Of a DNA stretch of 64,000 nt, positions 53,132 through 64,000 are shown one piece after another (position 1 is the first letter of the stretch; the number at the start of each line of letters is the position of its first letter). The notes under the pieces are model-generated. The model saw nothing but the letters and a program-made list of their open reading frames with translations, was not told the origin of the DNA and ran no database searches. Where the stretch lies: the NCBI RefSeq assembly GCF_002252665.1, contig NZ_NQKZ01000002.1, positions 62,001 to 126,000 of the forward strand, in the 5' to 3' direction. Source of the stretch: Synechococcus sp. 8F6 (lineage in GTDB: Bacteria; Cyanobacteriota; Cyanobacteriia; PCC-6307; Cyanobiaceae). The translations under genes and the position numbers were made by a program.

Positions 53132-53812
53132 TTAAGCCAAGGGGGCAAGATCCTCGAAACGAAACACCTGGCGGCCGGCCGGCGTGTCGCCATGGGCAGC
53201 GGTCTCAACCACCCGCTCGCTCAGCACCCAGGGGCCCACCCGAGCCAGGGGCACAAAGGTGTCGGTGAAACGGCTGATGCCCCCCTTGGCTGCGCCAGTT
53301 GCTGGATCGGCGTACTGGCTGGTGTAGCTGCGGCTCAGGTAGCCGCTGCCGGTGTCTGTTGTGCTCTCGGTGAAGATCGTCACCACGGTGCCATGAATGT
53401 GGCGATGCACCATCGTCACCACATTTGCCTTGATGCGATAGCGATCGCCTTCGTTTTTGCCGCCCACGATCACCTCAGTGCCCACCGCGTCGGTGTCGCC
53501 GGCGCTGAAGGTGTTGGCGCCGTGGGTTTGCTCAAAGCTGCGCCGCACCCGGTGGATCGCCACCTCCCACAGTTGGGAGGCCAGGGCCTTGTGAATCTCC
53601 TCATCGGCGACGCCAGTCACCGTGGCCTTGAGGTCGGCGCCCACCACGAAGCTGCCCTCGACCTTCTTTTCGTCTTGCTCCCAGATGCAGCGGCCCTGAT
53701 AACCACCGAAATCCGGCTCCCAGGTGTAGCGATTTTCATAGGCGGCCCGGAAAGCCGCCGTGCAGTCGCTGCCTGAGGTGATCTGGTTGCTGACCTGGGT
53801 GCTGGCTGTCAA
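53132..53812 (-). CDS. DUF3386 family protein
   Basis: The product (226 residues from TTG 53812) has CTAAFRAAYENRYTWEPDFGGYQGRC, a domain with GSFVVGADLKATVTGVADEEIHKALASQLWEVAIHRVRRSFEQTHG, and VVTIFTESTTDTGSGYLSRSYTSQY. This matches the cyanobacterial/plastid DUF3386 family. No signal peptide is seen. The ATG at 53875 lies inside carB and is less likely than the TTG. The function is unknown. It follows carB on the same strand. Confidence 0.82.
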   Translation of the reverse strand: MTASTQVSNQITSGSDCTAAFRAAYENRYTWEPDFGGYQGRCIWEQDEKKVEGSFVVGADLKATVTGVADEEIHKALASQLWEVAIHRVRRSFEQTHGANTFSAGDTDAVGTEVIVGGKNEGDRYRIKANVVTMVHRHIHGTVVTIFTESTTDTGSGYLSRSYTSQYADPATGAAKGGISRFTDTFVPLARVGPWVLSERVVETAAHGDTPAGRQVFRFEDLAPLA

Positions 53813-53837
53813 AGCGGGATCTATCGGGCCCCCAACC

Positions 53838-57158
<3,321 letters not shown>

Positions 57159-57291
57159 GGGTTATGCAAGCCAAACCCGCCCAGCCTCTCACGGGCCCCC
57201 CAGGCCCCACCCCGCCAGCCCAGTTCAGCAGACACCCCCAGCCGCTGGGGGGAGAATCGCTACCCTGGTCTTCAACGTGGTTACGCGCCCG

Positions 57292-57927
57292 ATGAGCGAA
57301 CTCCAGCGCCTGAAAGGGCTGCTGCCTCCCGAACTGCAGAGCTGGGTGTTTGTGGAAGCGGCCGCCTCGGTGGAGCCGCCCCTGATCACCATCGAGGAAA
57401 TCGGTCGCGACGAGGTGGAGGTCCAGGTGGATCTGGAGAAGTGGGATGCCCTGGCGATCGACCACCGCAACCTGCTCTTCTGGCATGAGGTGGGCCGCAT
57501 CCAGAACGACACCGTGCCCCGCGACGGTTGGGAGATGGCCGCCCTGGCCATCGGCCTGGGTGGGGCCATTGGCGAGCTGTGGGTGCAGGACGGTCTGTTG
57601 TTGGTGATGGCCCTGGGGCTCTCCGGCTTTGCCGGCTACCGCCTGTACCTCAAGAACAACTCCGAGAAGCGCCTGCAGGACGCCATCGCCGCCGATGAGC
57701 GGGCCATCGACCTGGCCACCCGCTTCGGTTACAGCCTGCCCAATGCCTACAAGAGCCTGGGGGGCGCCCTCAAGGAGCTGGTGGAGCAGACCCGCAAGAA
57801 GAAAAAGCGCACCTTCTACGAAGACCGGCTCGAGGCCCTGCGCAAGAGTGCAGGCAAAGCCCGCGCCGAAATGGCCCAGCAGCAGGGCTCCCGCCAATCG
57901 GTGACCAGCGAGAACGTCTATGGCTGA
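57292..57927 (+). CDS. DUF3318 family membrane protein
   Basis: The 211-residue protein has LQRLKGLLPPELQSWVFVEAAASVEPPLITIEEIGRDEVEVQVDLEKWD, DHRNLLFWHEVGRIQNDTVPRDGWEMAALAIGLGGAIGELWVQD, two hydrophobic spans and a Lys/Arg-rich C-terminus. It is typical of the cyanobacterial DUF3318 family. The HExxR-like HEVGRIQ in a family with no known chemistry is worth noting. The ATG at 57292 marks the conserved start; a longer frame upstream is an artefact. Its end overlaps rsfS by eight bases. Confidence 0.85.
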   Translation: MSELQRLKGLLPPELQSWVFVEAAASVEPPLITIEEIGRDEVEVQVDLEKWDALAIDHRNLLFWHEVGRIQNDTVPRDGWEMAALAIGLGGAIGELWVQDGLLLVMALGLSGFAGYRLYLKNNSEKRLQDAIAADERAIDLATRFGYSLPNAYKSLGGALKELVEQTRKKKKRTFYEDRLEALRKSAGKARAEMAQQQGSRQSVTSENVYG

Positions 57928-58312
57928 GCCCCAAGCAACCGACCTGGACAGCAAGCAGTTGGCCCAGCTGGCCGCTGAAGCCTGCGACGACCGCAAGGCC
58001 GTCGACATCCGCTTGATCCGGGTGGATGAGGTCAGCTCCCTGGCCGACTGGTTTGTGATCTGCAGCGGCCTCTCCGATGTGCAGGTGCGGGCCATCGCCC
58101 GCTCGGCGGAGGATCAGATCGAAGAGACCACAGGCCGGCTGCCCCTGCGCCGCGAAGGCCAGAAGGAGGGCCGCTGGATGCTGCTCGACTACGGCGAGGT
58201 GATCGTGCACGTGCTCACCCCCAGCGAACGCACCTATTACGACCTTGAATCCTTCTGGGGTCACGGTGAACAGGTGGGCTTCGTATCGTCAACGCAAGCC
58301 GTTTCGTCCTGA
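57920..58312 (+). CDS. rsfS: Ribosomal silencing factor RsfS
   Basis: RsfS binds ribosomal protein L14 and blocks subunit joining under starvation. The 130-residue protein has LAAEACDDRKAVDIRLIRVDEVSSLADWFVICSGLSDVQVRAIA and RREGQKEGRWMLLDYGEVIVHVLTPSERTYYDLESFWG, the family core. It overlaps the DUF3318 gene and is followed by CGLD27 after five bases, forming one transcription unit. Confidence 0.95.
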   Translation: MAEPQATDLDSKQLAQLAAEACDDRKAVDIRLIRVDEVSSLADWFVICSGLSDVQVRAIARSAEDQIEETTGRLPLRREGQKEGRWMLLDYGEVIVHVLTPSERTYYDLESFWGHGEQVGFVSSTQAVSS

Positions 58313-58317
58313 GCGCC

Positions 58318-58800
58318 ATGCCTTGCCCGGTGCCGCCCGAGCAACGGCCCCTGCAGGAATACGAGCAGTTGCTGGCGTCCTGGTTTTTCGTGTGGCCCTC
58401 CCAGAGCCTGGCTGGGCTGCTGCGTCCTCTGGCCACCAGCTGGCTGCTGCTGCTTCCCGTCACGGTGCTGGTGGCCAGGGGCAGCTGGGTGCTGCGCCAC
58501 CACCCGGCCCAGTTGGTGCTGGCGGGCATGGTGGCGGCCGTGGCCCTGCCGATCCTGCTGCTGGTGCGCCAGTGGCTGGGCTGGACCTACGTCCACCGGC
58601 GCCTGGTCTCCGAGCGGGTGGAGTACGAAGAATCCGGCTGGTACGACGGCCAGGTGTGGGAGAAACCCCTGGCCTGGCGCCAACAGGACCTGCTCGTCGC
58701 CCAGCACCAGGTGCAGCCCGTGCTGCGGCGGCTGCAGCAGGGTGCGGCGCTGGCGGTGATCCTGGCCTTGGCGGGGGCCAGCCTCTGTCAGGCTCTGTGA
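58318..58800 (+). CDS. CGLD27/Ycf36 family membrane protein
   Basis: The 160-residue protein has CPVPPEQRPLQEYEQLLASWFFVWP, two hydrophobic spans, then TYVHRRLVSERVEYEESGWYDGQVWEKPLAWRQQDLLVAQHQVQPVLRRL. These are the defining segments of Ycf36/CGLD27, conserved in cyanobacteria, algae and plants. Plant homologues are linked to chloroplast iron homeostasis and acclimation. The biochemical role is unresolved. It lies between rsfS and the asparaginase gene. Confidence 0.9.
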   Translation: MPCPVPPEQRPLQEYEQLLASWFFVWPSQSLAGLLRPLATSWLLLLPVTVLVARGSWVLRHHPAQLVLAGMVAAVALPILLLVRQWLGWTYVHRRLVSERVEYEESGWYDGQVWEKPLAWRQQDLLVAQHQVQPVLRRLQQGAALAVILALAGASLCQAL

Positions 58801-58819
58801 GATCGGTTCCCGGGCTTCT

Positions 58820-59791
58820 GTGACCCTGTCCTCCAGTTTTGGTGGCACTTCCCGCGGGGGCGTCCCTCCCCTGGAGGTGCGCCTGCTGCGCAACGGCATC
58901 GTCGAATCCCGCCACCGGGTTCATGCCGTGGTGTGCGACGGCCGGGGCCGGGTGTTGATGCGGGCCGGTGATCCCCAGCAGCTGAGCTTCGTGCGCTCCG
59001 CGCTCAAGCCCTTCCAGGCCACCGTGTTTGTGAGCAGCGGCGCGGCGGAGCAGTGCAACTGCGGTGAGCGGGGCCTGGCCATCGCCTGCGCCAGCCATGC
59101 CGGCACGGCCATGCACGCCCGCGAAGCCTTCAAGCTGCTCTGGGGTTCGGAGATCGAAGCCGAGCAACTGCAGTGCCCCGTGCCCGACTGCGGCAGCAGC
59201 CCCCTGGAGCACAACTGCTCCGGCAAGCACGCGGCCTTTCTGGCCACCTGCCGCCGCCTGGGCTGGAGCACCGAGAGCTACCTGCAGAAGGAGCACCCCC
59301 TGCAGCAGGAGGTGCTCAAGCGCGTGGGCGATCTGCTCGCCCAGCCCGCCGCCGAGCTGCTCACCGCCCGCGACGACTGCGGCGCCCCCACCCTGCAGCT
59401 GCAGCTGGCCCAGATGGCCCTGCTCTATGCCCACCTGGGTGCCGGCAGCCAGGCCGACCTGGAACGGCTCAGCCGGGCCATGCTGGCCCACCCGGAGCTG
59501 GTGGCGGGTGAGGGGCGCTTCGACACTGAATTGATGCGCCGCGGCCACGGCCAGGTGGTCAGCAAGGGCGGTGCCGAGGGCATCCAGTGCCTGAGCCGCG
59601 TCGGCGAGGGCATGGGGGTCGCGATCAAGGTGGAGGACGGCTCCGCCCGGGCCAAACATTCTGTGGCCCTCCACCTGTTGGAGCAACTCGACTGGCTGAC
59701 GCCGATGACCCTGGAGGAGCTGCGCAGCCAGTTCTTGCAGCCGGCTCCCCATCTGCGCCTCGAGGTGCTCGGGGAGCTGCGCTTCGACTGA
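58820..59791 (+). CDS. Asparaginase II family protein (PF06089)
   Basis: The 323-residue protein starts at GTG 58820 and has VRLLRNGIVESRHRVHAVVCDGRGRV, SALKPFQATVFVSSGAAEQ, ACASHAGTAMHAREA, NCSGKHAAFLATCRRLGW and DDCGAPTLQLQLAQMALLYA. This is the signature of the Rhizobium-type asparaginase II family. It would hydrolyse L-asparagine to aspartate and ammonia, although many members are untested. It is last in the DUF3318-rsfS-CGLD27 unit with a 19-base gap. Confidence 0.87.
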   Translation: MTLSSSFGGTSRGGVPPLEVRLLRNGIVESRHRVHAVVCDGRGRVLMRAGDPQQLSFVRSALKPFQATVFVSSGAAEQCNCGERGLAIACASHAGTAMHAREAFKLLWGSEIEAEQLQCPVPDCGSSPLEHNCSGKHAAFLATCRRLGWSTESYLQKEHPLQQEVLKRVGDLLAQPAAELLTARDDCGAPTLQLQLAQMALLYAHLGAGSQADLERLSRAMLAHPELVAGEGRFDTELMRRGHGQVVSKGGAEGIQCLSRVGEGMGVAIKVEDGSARAKHSVALHLLEQLDWLTPMTLEELRSQFLQPAPHLRLEVLGELRFD

Positions 59792-59848
59792 CCCGCTTGA
59801 CGGAACCAGCTGGACGGGCCACACCGACTGGTATGGTTGGGAAGTCGA

Positions 59849-59925
<77 letters not shown>

Positions 59926-59931
59926 CATCCT

Positions 59932-59967
59932 CGAAACCCCGGCAGCCCCCTGTCGGGGTTTCGTTTT
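59932..59967 (+). terminator. Rho-independent terminator after tRNA-fMet
   Basis: CGAAACCCCG (59932-59941) pairs with CGGGGTTTCG (59954-59963) around a 12-base loop, followed by four T residues. It lies seven bases after the tRNA end and closes its transcript. Confidence 0.8.
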
Positions 59968-60021
59968 GGTTGGCCCGGGGATGGCCCACGCCCCGATCCA
60001 CCCTCTGTGCCGCCCCGCCCG

Positions 60022-61665
60022 ATGAAGGCCCCCACCCCAATGCGCCAACCGGACGCCATCGTTGTGGGCTCCGGTGCCACCGGCGGCGTGGCGGCGATGG
60101 TGCTGGCGGAAGCGGGGTTGCAGGTGCTGGTGCTTGAGGCGGGCCCCGACCTGTCCTCCCGCCAAGCCTTCGGCAGTGAACCGCTGAACACGGCCCGGCG
60201 CGTCGCCCACATCGCCAGCGGCAAGCAGCGCTTGCAGCGCCACCACCCGGGGTTCTGGAAACACAACCCCAACCTGTTCGTCGATGAGCAGCGCAACCCC
60301 TACTCCACTCCCAACGATGCACCGTTTCTGTGGAGTCGCGGGCGACAGGTGGGGGGCAAAAGCCTCACCTGGGGCGGCATCACCTTGCGCCTCTCCGACT
60401 ACGAATTTCAGGCAGCAGAACGCGATGGCCAAGGGCCCGGCTGGCCCATCGGCAGTGCCGACCTCGCCCCCTACTACACCCGGCTCGAGCAACTGCTGGA
60501 GGTGCATGGTGCCTGCGACGGCCTGCCGCAGTTGCCCGATGGCCACTTTCTGCCGCCCCTGCCCTTCACCCCGGGAGAGCAGCATCTGCAGGAGTGCATC
60601 GGCCGCGATCTCGGTCTGCCCCTGATCGCCTCCCGGGGCTTCAACCTGCACCGGGGCCCGGGCTGGCCCCGCTCCTCCAGCCAGGGCCGCACCCTGGCCC
60701 GGGCCCTCGCCACCGGCCGCACCCAGGTGCGCAGCAACGCCGTGGTGAGCCATCTGCTGCTCGATGGCAACCAGGCCAGGGGTGTGGTGCTGGTGGATGG
60801 CCGCACCGGATCCCAGGAGCGGATCGACGCGCCACTGGTGGTGCTCTGCGCCTCGACGATCGAAACGCTGCGGATCCTGCTGCACTCCAGTGAGAGCCAG
60901 CAGCGCGGCGGCTTGATCGACCCCTCGGGCAGCCTCGGCCGCTACCTGATGGACCACATCTCCAGCAGCCGCTTCTTCTCGATCCCCGATGTGGCTGCCC
61001 CCGGCGGGGCGGTGGAGCTTTCAGGGGCGGGCAGCTGCTTCATTCCCAACACCGTCAACCTGGAGCCCGGCAGCGAGGTCGGGTTCCATGGCGGCTACGG
61101 CCTCTGGACGGCGCTGCAACGCTTTGATCCACCCGCCCTGCTGCAACGCCGCCGCGGCGAGGCGGTGGGCTTCCTAATCGGCCACGGCGACGTGCTGCCC
61201 AACGCCGACAACCGGGTCACCCTGAAAACCGAACAGCGCGATGCCTGGGGGCTACCGACCGCCCACATCGCCTGCCGCTGGGGTGAGAACGAGCGTCGCC
61301 TGGTGGCCCACATGCACCAGCGCATGGCGGCCGTGGTGGCCGCCGCTGGAGGGCAGATCCGGCCGATCGAAGACCTGTTCGTGCTGCCCCTGCTGGAGCC
61401 CTGGATCCGCAGCAGCCTGGCGGTCAGGCCCGAGGCACCACCCCCCGGCTACTACATCCACGAACTGGGCGGCGCTCGCATGGCCACCAGCGCCGAGGAC
61501 GGCGTGGTGAACCCCCTCAACCAGTGCTGGGGGGCGGCCAACGTGCTGGTGGTGGATGGCGCCTGCTGGCCCCGTGCCGGCTGGCAGAGCCCCACCCTCA
61601 CCGAGATGGCGATCACCTGGCGTGCCTGTGAAGCCGCCGCCAGCCGCCTGCGCCGGGGCGACTAG
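60022..61665 (+). CDS. GMC family FAD-dependent oxidoreductase
   Basis: The 547-residue flavoprotein has the N-terminal FAD motif (AIVVGSGATGGVAAMVLAEAG, VLVLEAGPD), FLWSRGRQVGGKSLTWGGI, VVLCASTIETLRILL and a C-terminal GMC region (YYIHELGGARMA, VDGACWPRAGWQSPTLTEMAITWRA). The His before ELGG is retained. Substrates of the family are alcohols or sugars; this one is not predictable. The ATG at 60022 is chosen, with an ATG at 60040 also possible. It stands alone between two terminators. Confidence 0.9.
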   Translation: MKAPTPMRQPDAIVVGSGATGGVAAMVLAEAGLQVLVLEAGPDLSSRQAFGSEPLNTARRVAHIASGKQRLQRHHPGFWKHNPNLFVDEQRNPYSTPNDAPFLWSRGRQVGGKSLTWGGITLRLSDYEFQAAERDGQGPGWPIGSADLAPYYTRLEQLLEVHGACDGLPQLPDGHFLPPLPFTPGEQHLQECIGRDLGLPLIASRGFNLHRGPGWPRSSSQGRTLARALATGRTQVRSNAVVSHLLLDGNQARGVVLVDGRTGSQERIDAPLVVLCASTIETLRILLHSSESQQRGGLIDPSGSLGRYLMDHISSSRFFSIPDVAAPGGAVELSGAGSCFIPNTVNLEPGSEVGFHGGYGLWTALQRFDPPALLQRRRGEAVGFLIGHGDVLPNADNRVTLKTEQRDAWGLPTAHIACRWGENERRLVAHMHQRMAAVVAAAGGQIRPIEDLFVLPLLEPWIRSSLAVRPEAPPPGYYIHELGGARMATSAEDGVVNPLNQCWGAANVLVVDGACWPRAGWQSPTLTEMAITWRACEAAASRLRRGD

Positions 61666-61758
61666 AGATCCGGGCCCCGTCGGCCAGAAAAGTTGTCGTC
61701 TCACGATCCGGTGTCGATCGCCACAAACGACGCTGGACATGCTGCGCACAATGACTAT

Positions 61759-61821
61759 GCGACCTGTCACAGGGTCGGGCAAGGGAAACTCAGGCGGAGG
61801 TTGGCCCCTCCGCTTTTTTTT
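61759..61821 (+). ncRNA. Yfr2-like (Cyano-2) small RNA
   Basis: A 5' stem-loop (CGACC 61760-61764 with GGTCG 61773-61777) is followed by an unpaired AAGGGAAACTCAGG segment (61781-61794). A terminator hairpin follows (GCGGAGG 61794-61800 with CCTCCGC 61807-61813) with eight T residues. Two stem-loops flanking a GGAAAC-containing single strand is the layout I recall for Yfr2-family RNAs of marine cyanobacteria, reported to act as regulators. A TATG-type -10 lies just upstream (TGACTAT, 61752-61758). Confidence 0.6.
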
Positions 61822-61842
61822 GCGCCAATTCCGCGCAAACCC

Positions 61843-62103
61843 TCAGCGGCGCAGGAACAGGCCGTTGAGGTAGTGCTGGGTGACCCCCTGGTCGCTGCAG
61901 CCGTTCTGGAACAGGAAGCTGGCCAGGGCGGAGGAAATCAGACGGTATTGGTCCCAGTTGGGATGGTCGTTGAGGAACTCCCGCATGCCCTCGAATAGCA
62001 ACTCCGGCACCTCGGCTTCGAGGCTGATGCAACATGCCTCCGGCTCGATGCAGCATGCCTCCGGCTCGATGCAGCGTTCCAAGTGACTGCGCTCGGTGCT
62101 CAT
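61843..62103 (-). CDS. DUF2811 family protein with an N-terminal Cys repeat
   Basis: The 86-residue protein has the DUF2811 core (EVPELLFEGMREFLNDHPNWDQYRLISSALASFLFQNGCSD, then QHYLNGLFL), common and of unknown function in cyanobacteria. In front of the core lies an unusual tandem CIEPEAC unit occurring twice plus a degenerate copy, giving four cysteines in a row-like pattern. It ends next to the Yfr2-like RNA on the opposite strand. Confidence 0.85.
   Translation of the reverse strand: MSTERSHLERCIEPEACCIEPEACCISLEAEVPELLFEGMREFLNDHPNWDQYRLISSALASFLFQNGCSDQGVTQHYLNGLFLRR
62020..62080. repeat. 21-base tandem repeat in the DUF2811 gene
   Basis: One perfect unit (62042-62062, starting GGCTCGATGCAGC) is flanked by a degenerate copy (62020-62041) and a partial copy (62063-62080). 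The repeat keeps the frame and encodes the CIEPEAC units. Confidence 0.8.
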
Positions 62104-62533
62104 GGAGGACGACCAATGGCTGGGGAAGGCCCCCTAGTACGCCACACCAACGGCGGGTGCGTCAAAGCGCTGCAGCTGGCTCGCCCCCGCGCCAATCCAG
62201 CCTGAGATTGCCTGTGCTGACGGACACCTGGAGCACCCAACCAGCACCGCCTGGCGAAGTAGGCCACTTCGGGCTGGAACTGTCAAGGCGTGCTTGAACA
62301 AAAGCGGATATTCCCCAGAGCCACGGCCCCAACGGGCTCAACGAGCCCGTTTCTGGGGAAAAACCCCAGGAAAACGGGGGAAAACAGAGGCCAAATGGGG
62401 AAAGCGTCGACAGATCAGCAAGCCTGATGCACTCGAGTCTCGCAAGACGCTGACCGCGCCGAGACCAATGAGCTGCTCGAAACACCACGGAATTCTTCCG
62501 AATTGGCGCCCTTGATCACCAGTCCCTCACCCC
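62104..62533. other. Intergenic region with competing hairpins
   Basis: No convincing gene is seen in these 430 bases. The notable structure is at 62313-62369. AACGGGCTC/GAGCCCGTT (62331-62339 with 62343-62351) is enclosed by CCCCAGA/TCTGGGG (62313-62319 with 62352-62358). The TCTGGGG arm can instead pair with CCCCAG at 62364-62369. The rest is unremarkable. It lies between the end of cbiX and the start of the DUF2811 gene, both on the minus strand. Confidence 0.5.
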
Positions 62534-63637
62534 TCAGGTGGCACCGCCTGGGCGGAGGGTGCGGGGGCCGAGGGGATGGTCGGCGTGGGGGTAGGGCGGA
62601 TGGTGATGGCCGTGATCGTGGCTGTGCCCAGACCCGTGGTCGTGGTTGTGAGCATGGCCACCGAGGGGAATGGGCACCCCATCGGGCTGACAGGCGCCGG
62701 TGCATTCCCGCTCACAGAGATCACAGCCGTCGGTGAGCCCCTCCACGTGGTGGTGGTGGCTGTGCTGCGGCGCCCCCACTTCGGTTTCAAAGCCGAGCAC
62801 CTGGGCGCGGTATTTGCACAGCGAACAGTTCATGTTGGAGTCCCCCCGCACCACCTCGGCCACCCGTTCCACAAAGGTGTCGAGCACCAAGGGGTGATCG
62901 GCCAAGTACGACGCCTTCACAAACTCCACGTCGGGATGGTCCTGGGCCACCCGATCGGTGTGCTGCTGAATCCGGCTCACCAATACCCCCGAAAAGAGGA
63001 AATAGGGGAACACGACAACCCGCCGGTAGCCCAGCCGCACCACATGGCGCAGCCCAGGCTCTACCAGCGGGAATGTGACGCCCGAATAGACCGTCTCGCC
63101 CCAACCGAAACCGAGGCCTTCCACCAGCATCCGCGTCACCTTGGCGACGTTGGAGTTGGCATCAGGATCGGACGAACCCCGTCCCACCACCACCAGCAGG
63201 GTGTCGTGCAGAGGCACAGCGTCGCCGGCCTGCTCGAGGGCTTCGCGGATCCGGGCTCCAGCCGCCTGAATCATCTTCAGATCGACCCCGAGCTCCCGGC
63301 CGTAGTCGATGCGCAGGCCCGTCTCGGCTGCGTAGGTGTTGAGCACCGACGGGATGTCGTTCTTGGCATGCCCAGCGGCGAACAGCATCGCCGGCACCGC
63401 CAGCACGTGGCTCACGCCTCTGGCCCGCAGCGCCTCCAGGCCATCGCGCAGGATCGGTCGGGCAAATTCCAGGTAGCCGTAGTCCACGGGGACCGCTGGC
63501 AGAAGCGCCTGTAGGCCCCGGGCCAACTGGGCGAATTCAGCCACCGCCAGCCGGTTGCGGCTGCCATGGCCGCACACCAACACCCCAATCGGTCCATGGG
63601 GACCATCCCTGAGGTCGGGGCTGGGAAGGGAAGCCAT
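62534..63637 (-). CDS. cbiX: Sirohydrochlorin chelatase CbiX (long form with metal-rich tail)
   Basis: CbiX inserts cobalt (or iron) into sirohydrochlorin for B12 or siroheme synthesis. The 367-residue protein has two CbiX-like halves: VLVCGHGSRNRLAVAEFAQ with the metal His, then LLVVVGRGSSDPDANSNVAK. The C-terminus has NCSLCKYRAQVLGFE, another Cys cluster (DGCDLCERECTGAC) and a strongly His-rich tail (HNHDHGSGHSHDHGHHH). These probably hold an Fe-S cluster and store metal, as in the long CbiX form. It fits with the B12-dependent NrdJ encoded in the same window. Confidence 0.93.
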   Translation of the reverse strand: MASLPSPDLRDGPHGPIGVLVCGHGSRNRLAVAEFAQLARGLQALLPAVPVDYGYLEFARPILRDGLEALRARGVSHVLAVPAMLFAAGHAKNDIPSVLNTYAAETGLRIDYGRELGVDLKMIQAAGARIREALEQAGDAVPLHDTLLVVVGRGSSDPDANSNVAKVTRMLVEGLGFGWGETVYSGVTFPLVEPGLRHVVRLGYRRVVVFPYFLFSGVLVSRIQQHTDRVAQDHPDVEFVKASYLADHPLVLDTFVERVAEVVRGDSNMNCSLCKYRAQVLGFETEVGAPQHSHHHHVEGLTDGCDLCERECTGACQPDGVPIPLGGHAHNHDHGSGHSHDHGHHHPPYPHADHPLGPRTLRPGGAT

Positions 63638-63726
63638 GGCCGTTCACACCTGTTGCGACCCTATTCCGGCAGCCCATCACGGGCGGCACCGGGCAGGATG
63701 GGGACATTCAGGCCGCCCACGCCGCC

Positions 63727-64000
63727 ATGGCACTGCGCCTCCCCCCCTACAAGCCGTTGCCGGCTCCCAAGCCGGGATCGGCGCTGGTGGAGGTGCCGAT
63801 CGCCCAGCTGCGGCCGACCCAGCTCTGCGTGGGACTGGCGGAAGTGCACAGCCGGCTGCGGGATTTCAGCGCTGAAAATGCCCGCGAACGGCGCTCCTAT
63901 CTGGGCAGCAAGCCGGTGCCCCTGGTGCGGAACCGCCGCGGCGACGTTTGGATGGTCGACCGCCACCACCGCCTGCGGGCCCTGATCGAGATGGAGCCGG
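63727..64000 (+). CDS. ParB-like protein, N-terminal part (cut by the window edge)
   Basis: The ATG at 63727 opens a frame of 91 codons running off the right end. It encodes VEVPIAQLRPTQLCVGLAEVHSRLRDFS, RRSYLGSKPVPLVRNRRGDVWMVDRHHRLRALIEME. The LRPTQxxVG start and VDRHHRLRAL (a D-x-H-x-R-like catalytic helix) match the ParB-like family PF08857, distinct from chromosome-partitioning ParB. The function is unknown. It is divergent from cbiX. Confidence 0.75.
   Translation, partial: MALRLPPYKPLPAPKPGSALVEVPIAQLRPTQLCVGLAEVHSRLRDFSAENARERRSYLGSKPVPLVRNRRGDVWMVDRHHRLRALIEMEP

Overview
The window is a GC-rich (by eye about two thirds G+C), densely packed stretch of a cyanobacterial chromosome, most likely a Synechococcus/Cyanobium-type picocyanobacterium. 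Evidence includes magnesium chelatase ChlH, a high light-inducible (Hli) protein, the Ycf36/CGLD27 protein, a VTE6-type phytyl-phosphate kinase, many cyanobacteria-only DUF families (DUF2811, DUF2949, DUF3038, DUF3318, DUF3386, DUF3531, DUF4335), B12-dependent NrdJ, a Yfr2-like small RNA and repeated copies of the cyanobacterial HIP1 octamer GCGATCGC. Most of the sequence is ordinary single-copy housekeeping content, and many neighbours overlap by 1-4 bases (ATGA, TGATG, TTGA).

Layout. 0-3.8 kb: the edge of an unidentified gene and mfd. 3.8-13.9 kb: an accessory region. Eight genes in a row on the minus strand run from a MerR regulator through a vWA protein, a PPP phosphatase, a small protein, a PD-(D/E)XK nuclease and a giant nuclease-helicase fusion to a RHH/PIN toxin-antitoxin pair. 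Divergent from the MerR gene lie a secreted mini-protein with two repeats, a (p)ppGpp-hydrolase-like HD protein and a broken small gene. This is the best candidate in the window for an undescribed system. 13.9-18.9 kb: a C-terminal processing protease, ispG, a family 4 uracil-DNA glycosylase and an aspartate-type aminotransferase. 18.9-24.4 kb: a putative selenate/phosphonate-type ABC importer with two tiny membrane ORFs inside the operon, an SGNH hydrolase and a group 3-like sigma factor. 24.3-35.2 kb: the phytyl-phosphate kinase, rsmE, DUF3531, an ABC ATPase with hslO, an AraC sensor domain lacking its HTH, a CPP1-like protein, prfC, a methyltransferase and nrdJ.

35.2-42.0 kb: tRNA-Ser(UGA), a phage-type zinc-ribbon protein, a candidate small RNA with a strong terminator, the DUF3038-DUF4335 cluster, apt, a UbiH-type hydroxylase, hli and dapB. 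42.1-50.3 kb: chlH, folP, tpiA, an S4 protein, an ABC exporter and two small conserved proteins. 50.3-53.1 kb: a three-gene TrpXYZ-type importer. 53.1-59.9 kb: DUF3386, carB, a DUF3318-rsfS-CGLD27-asparaginase run and initiator tRNA-Met. 60.0-64.0 kb: a GMC oxidoreductase, the Yfr2-like RNA, DUF2811, a 430-base gap with competing hairpins, cbiX, and the start of a ParB-like protein cut by the window edge.

Links between genes: CbiX (corrin synthesis) fits with the B12-dependent ribonucleotide reductase; IspG and VTE6 feed the prenyl/phytyl pools used with ChlH-dependent chlorophyll; Hli, CPP1-like and CGLD27 proteins belong to the photosynthetic apparatus. All assignments are from reading the translated sequence; no database search was run.
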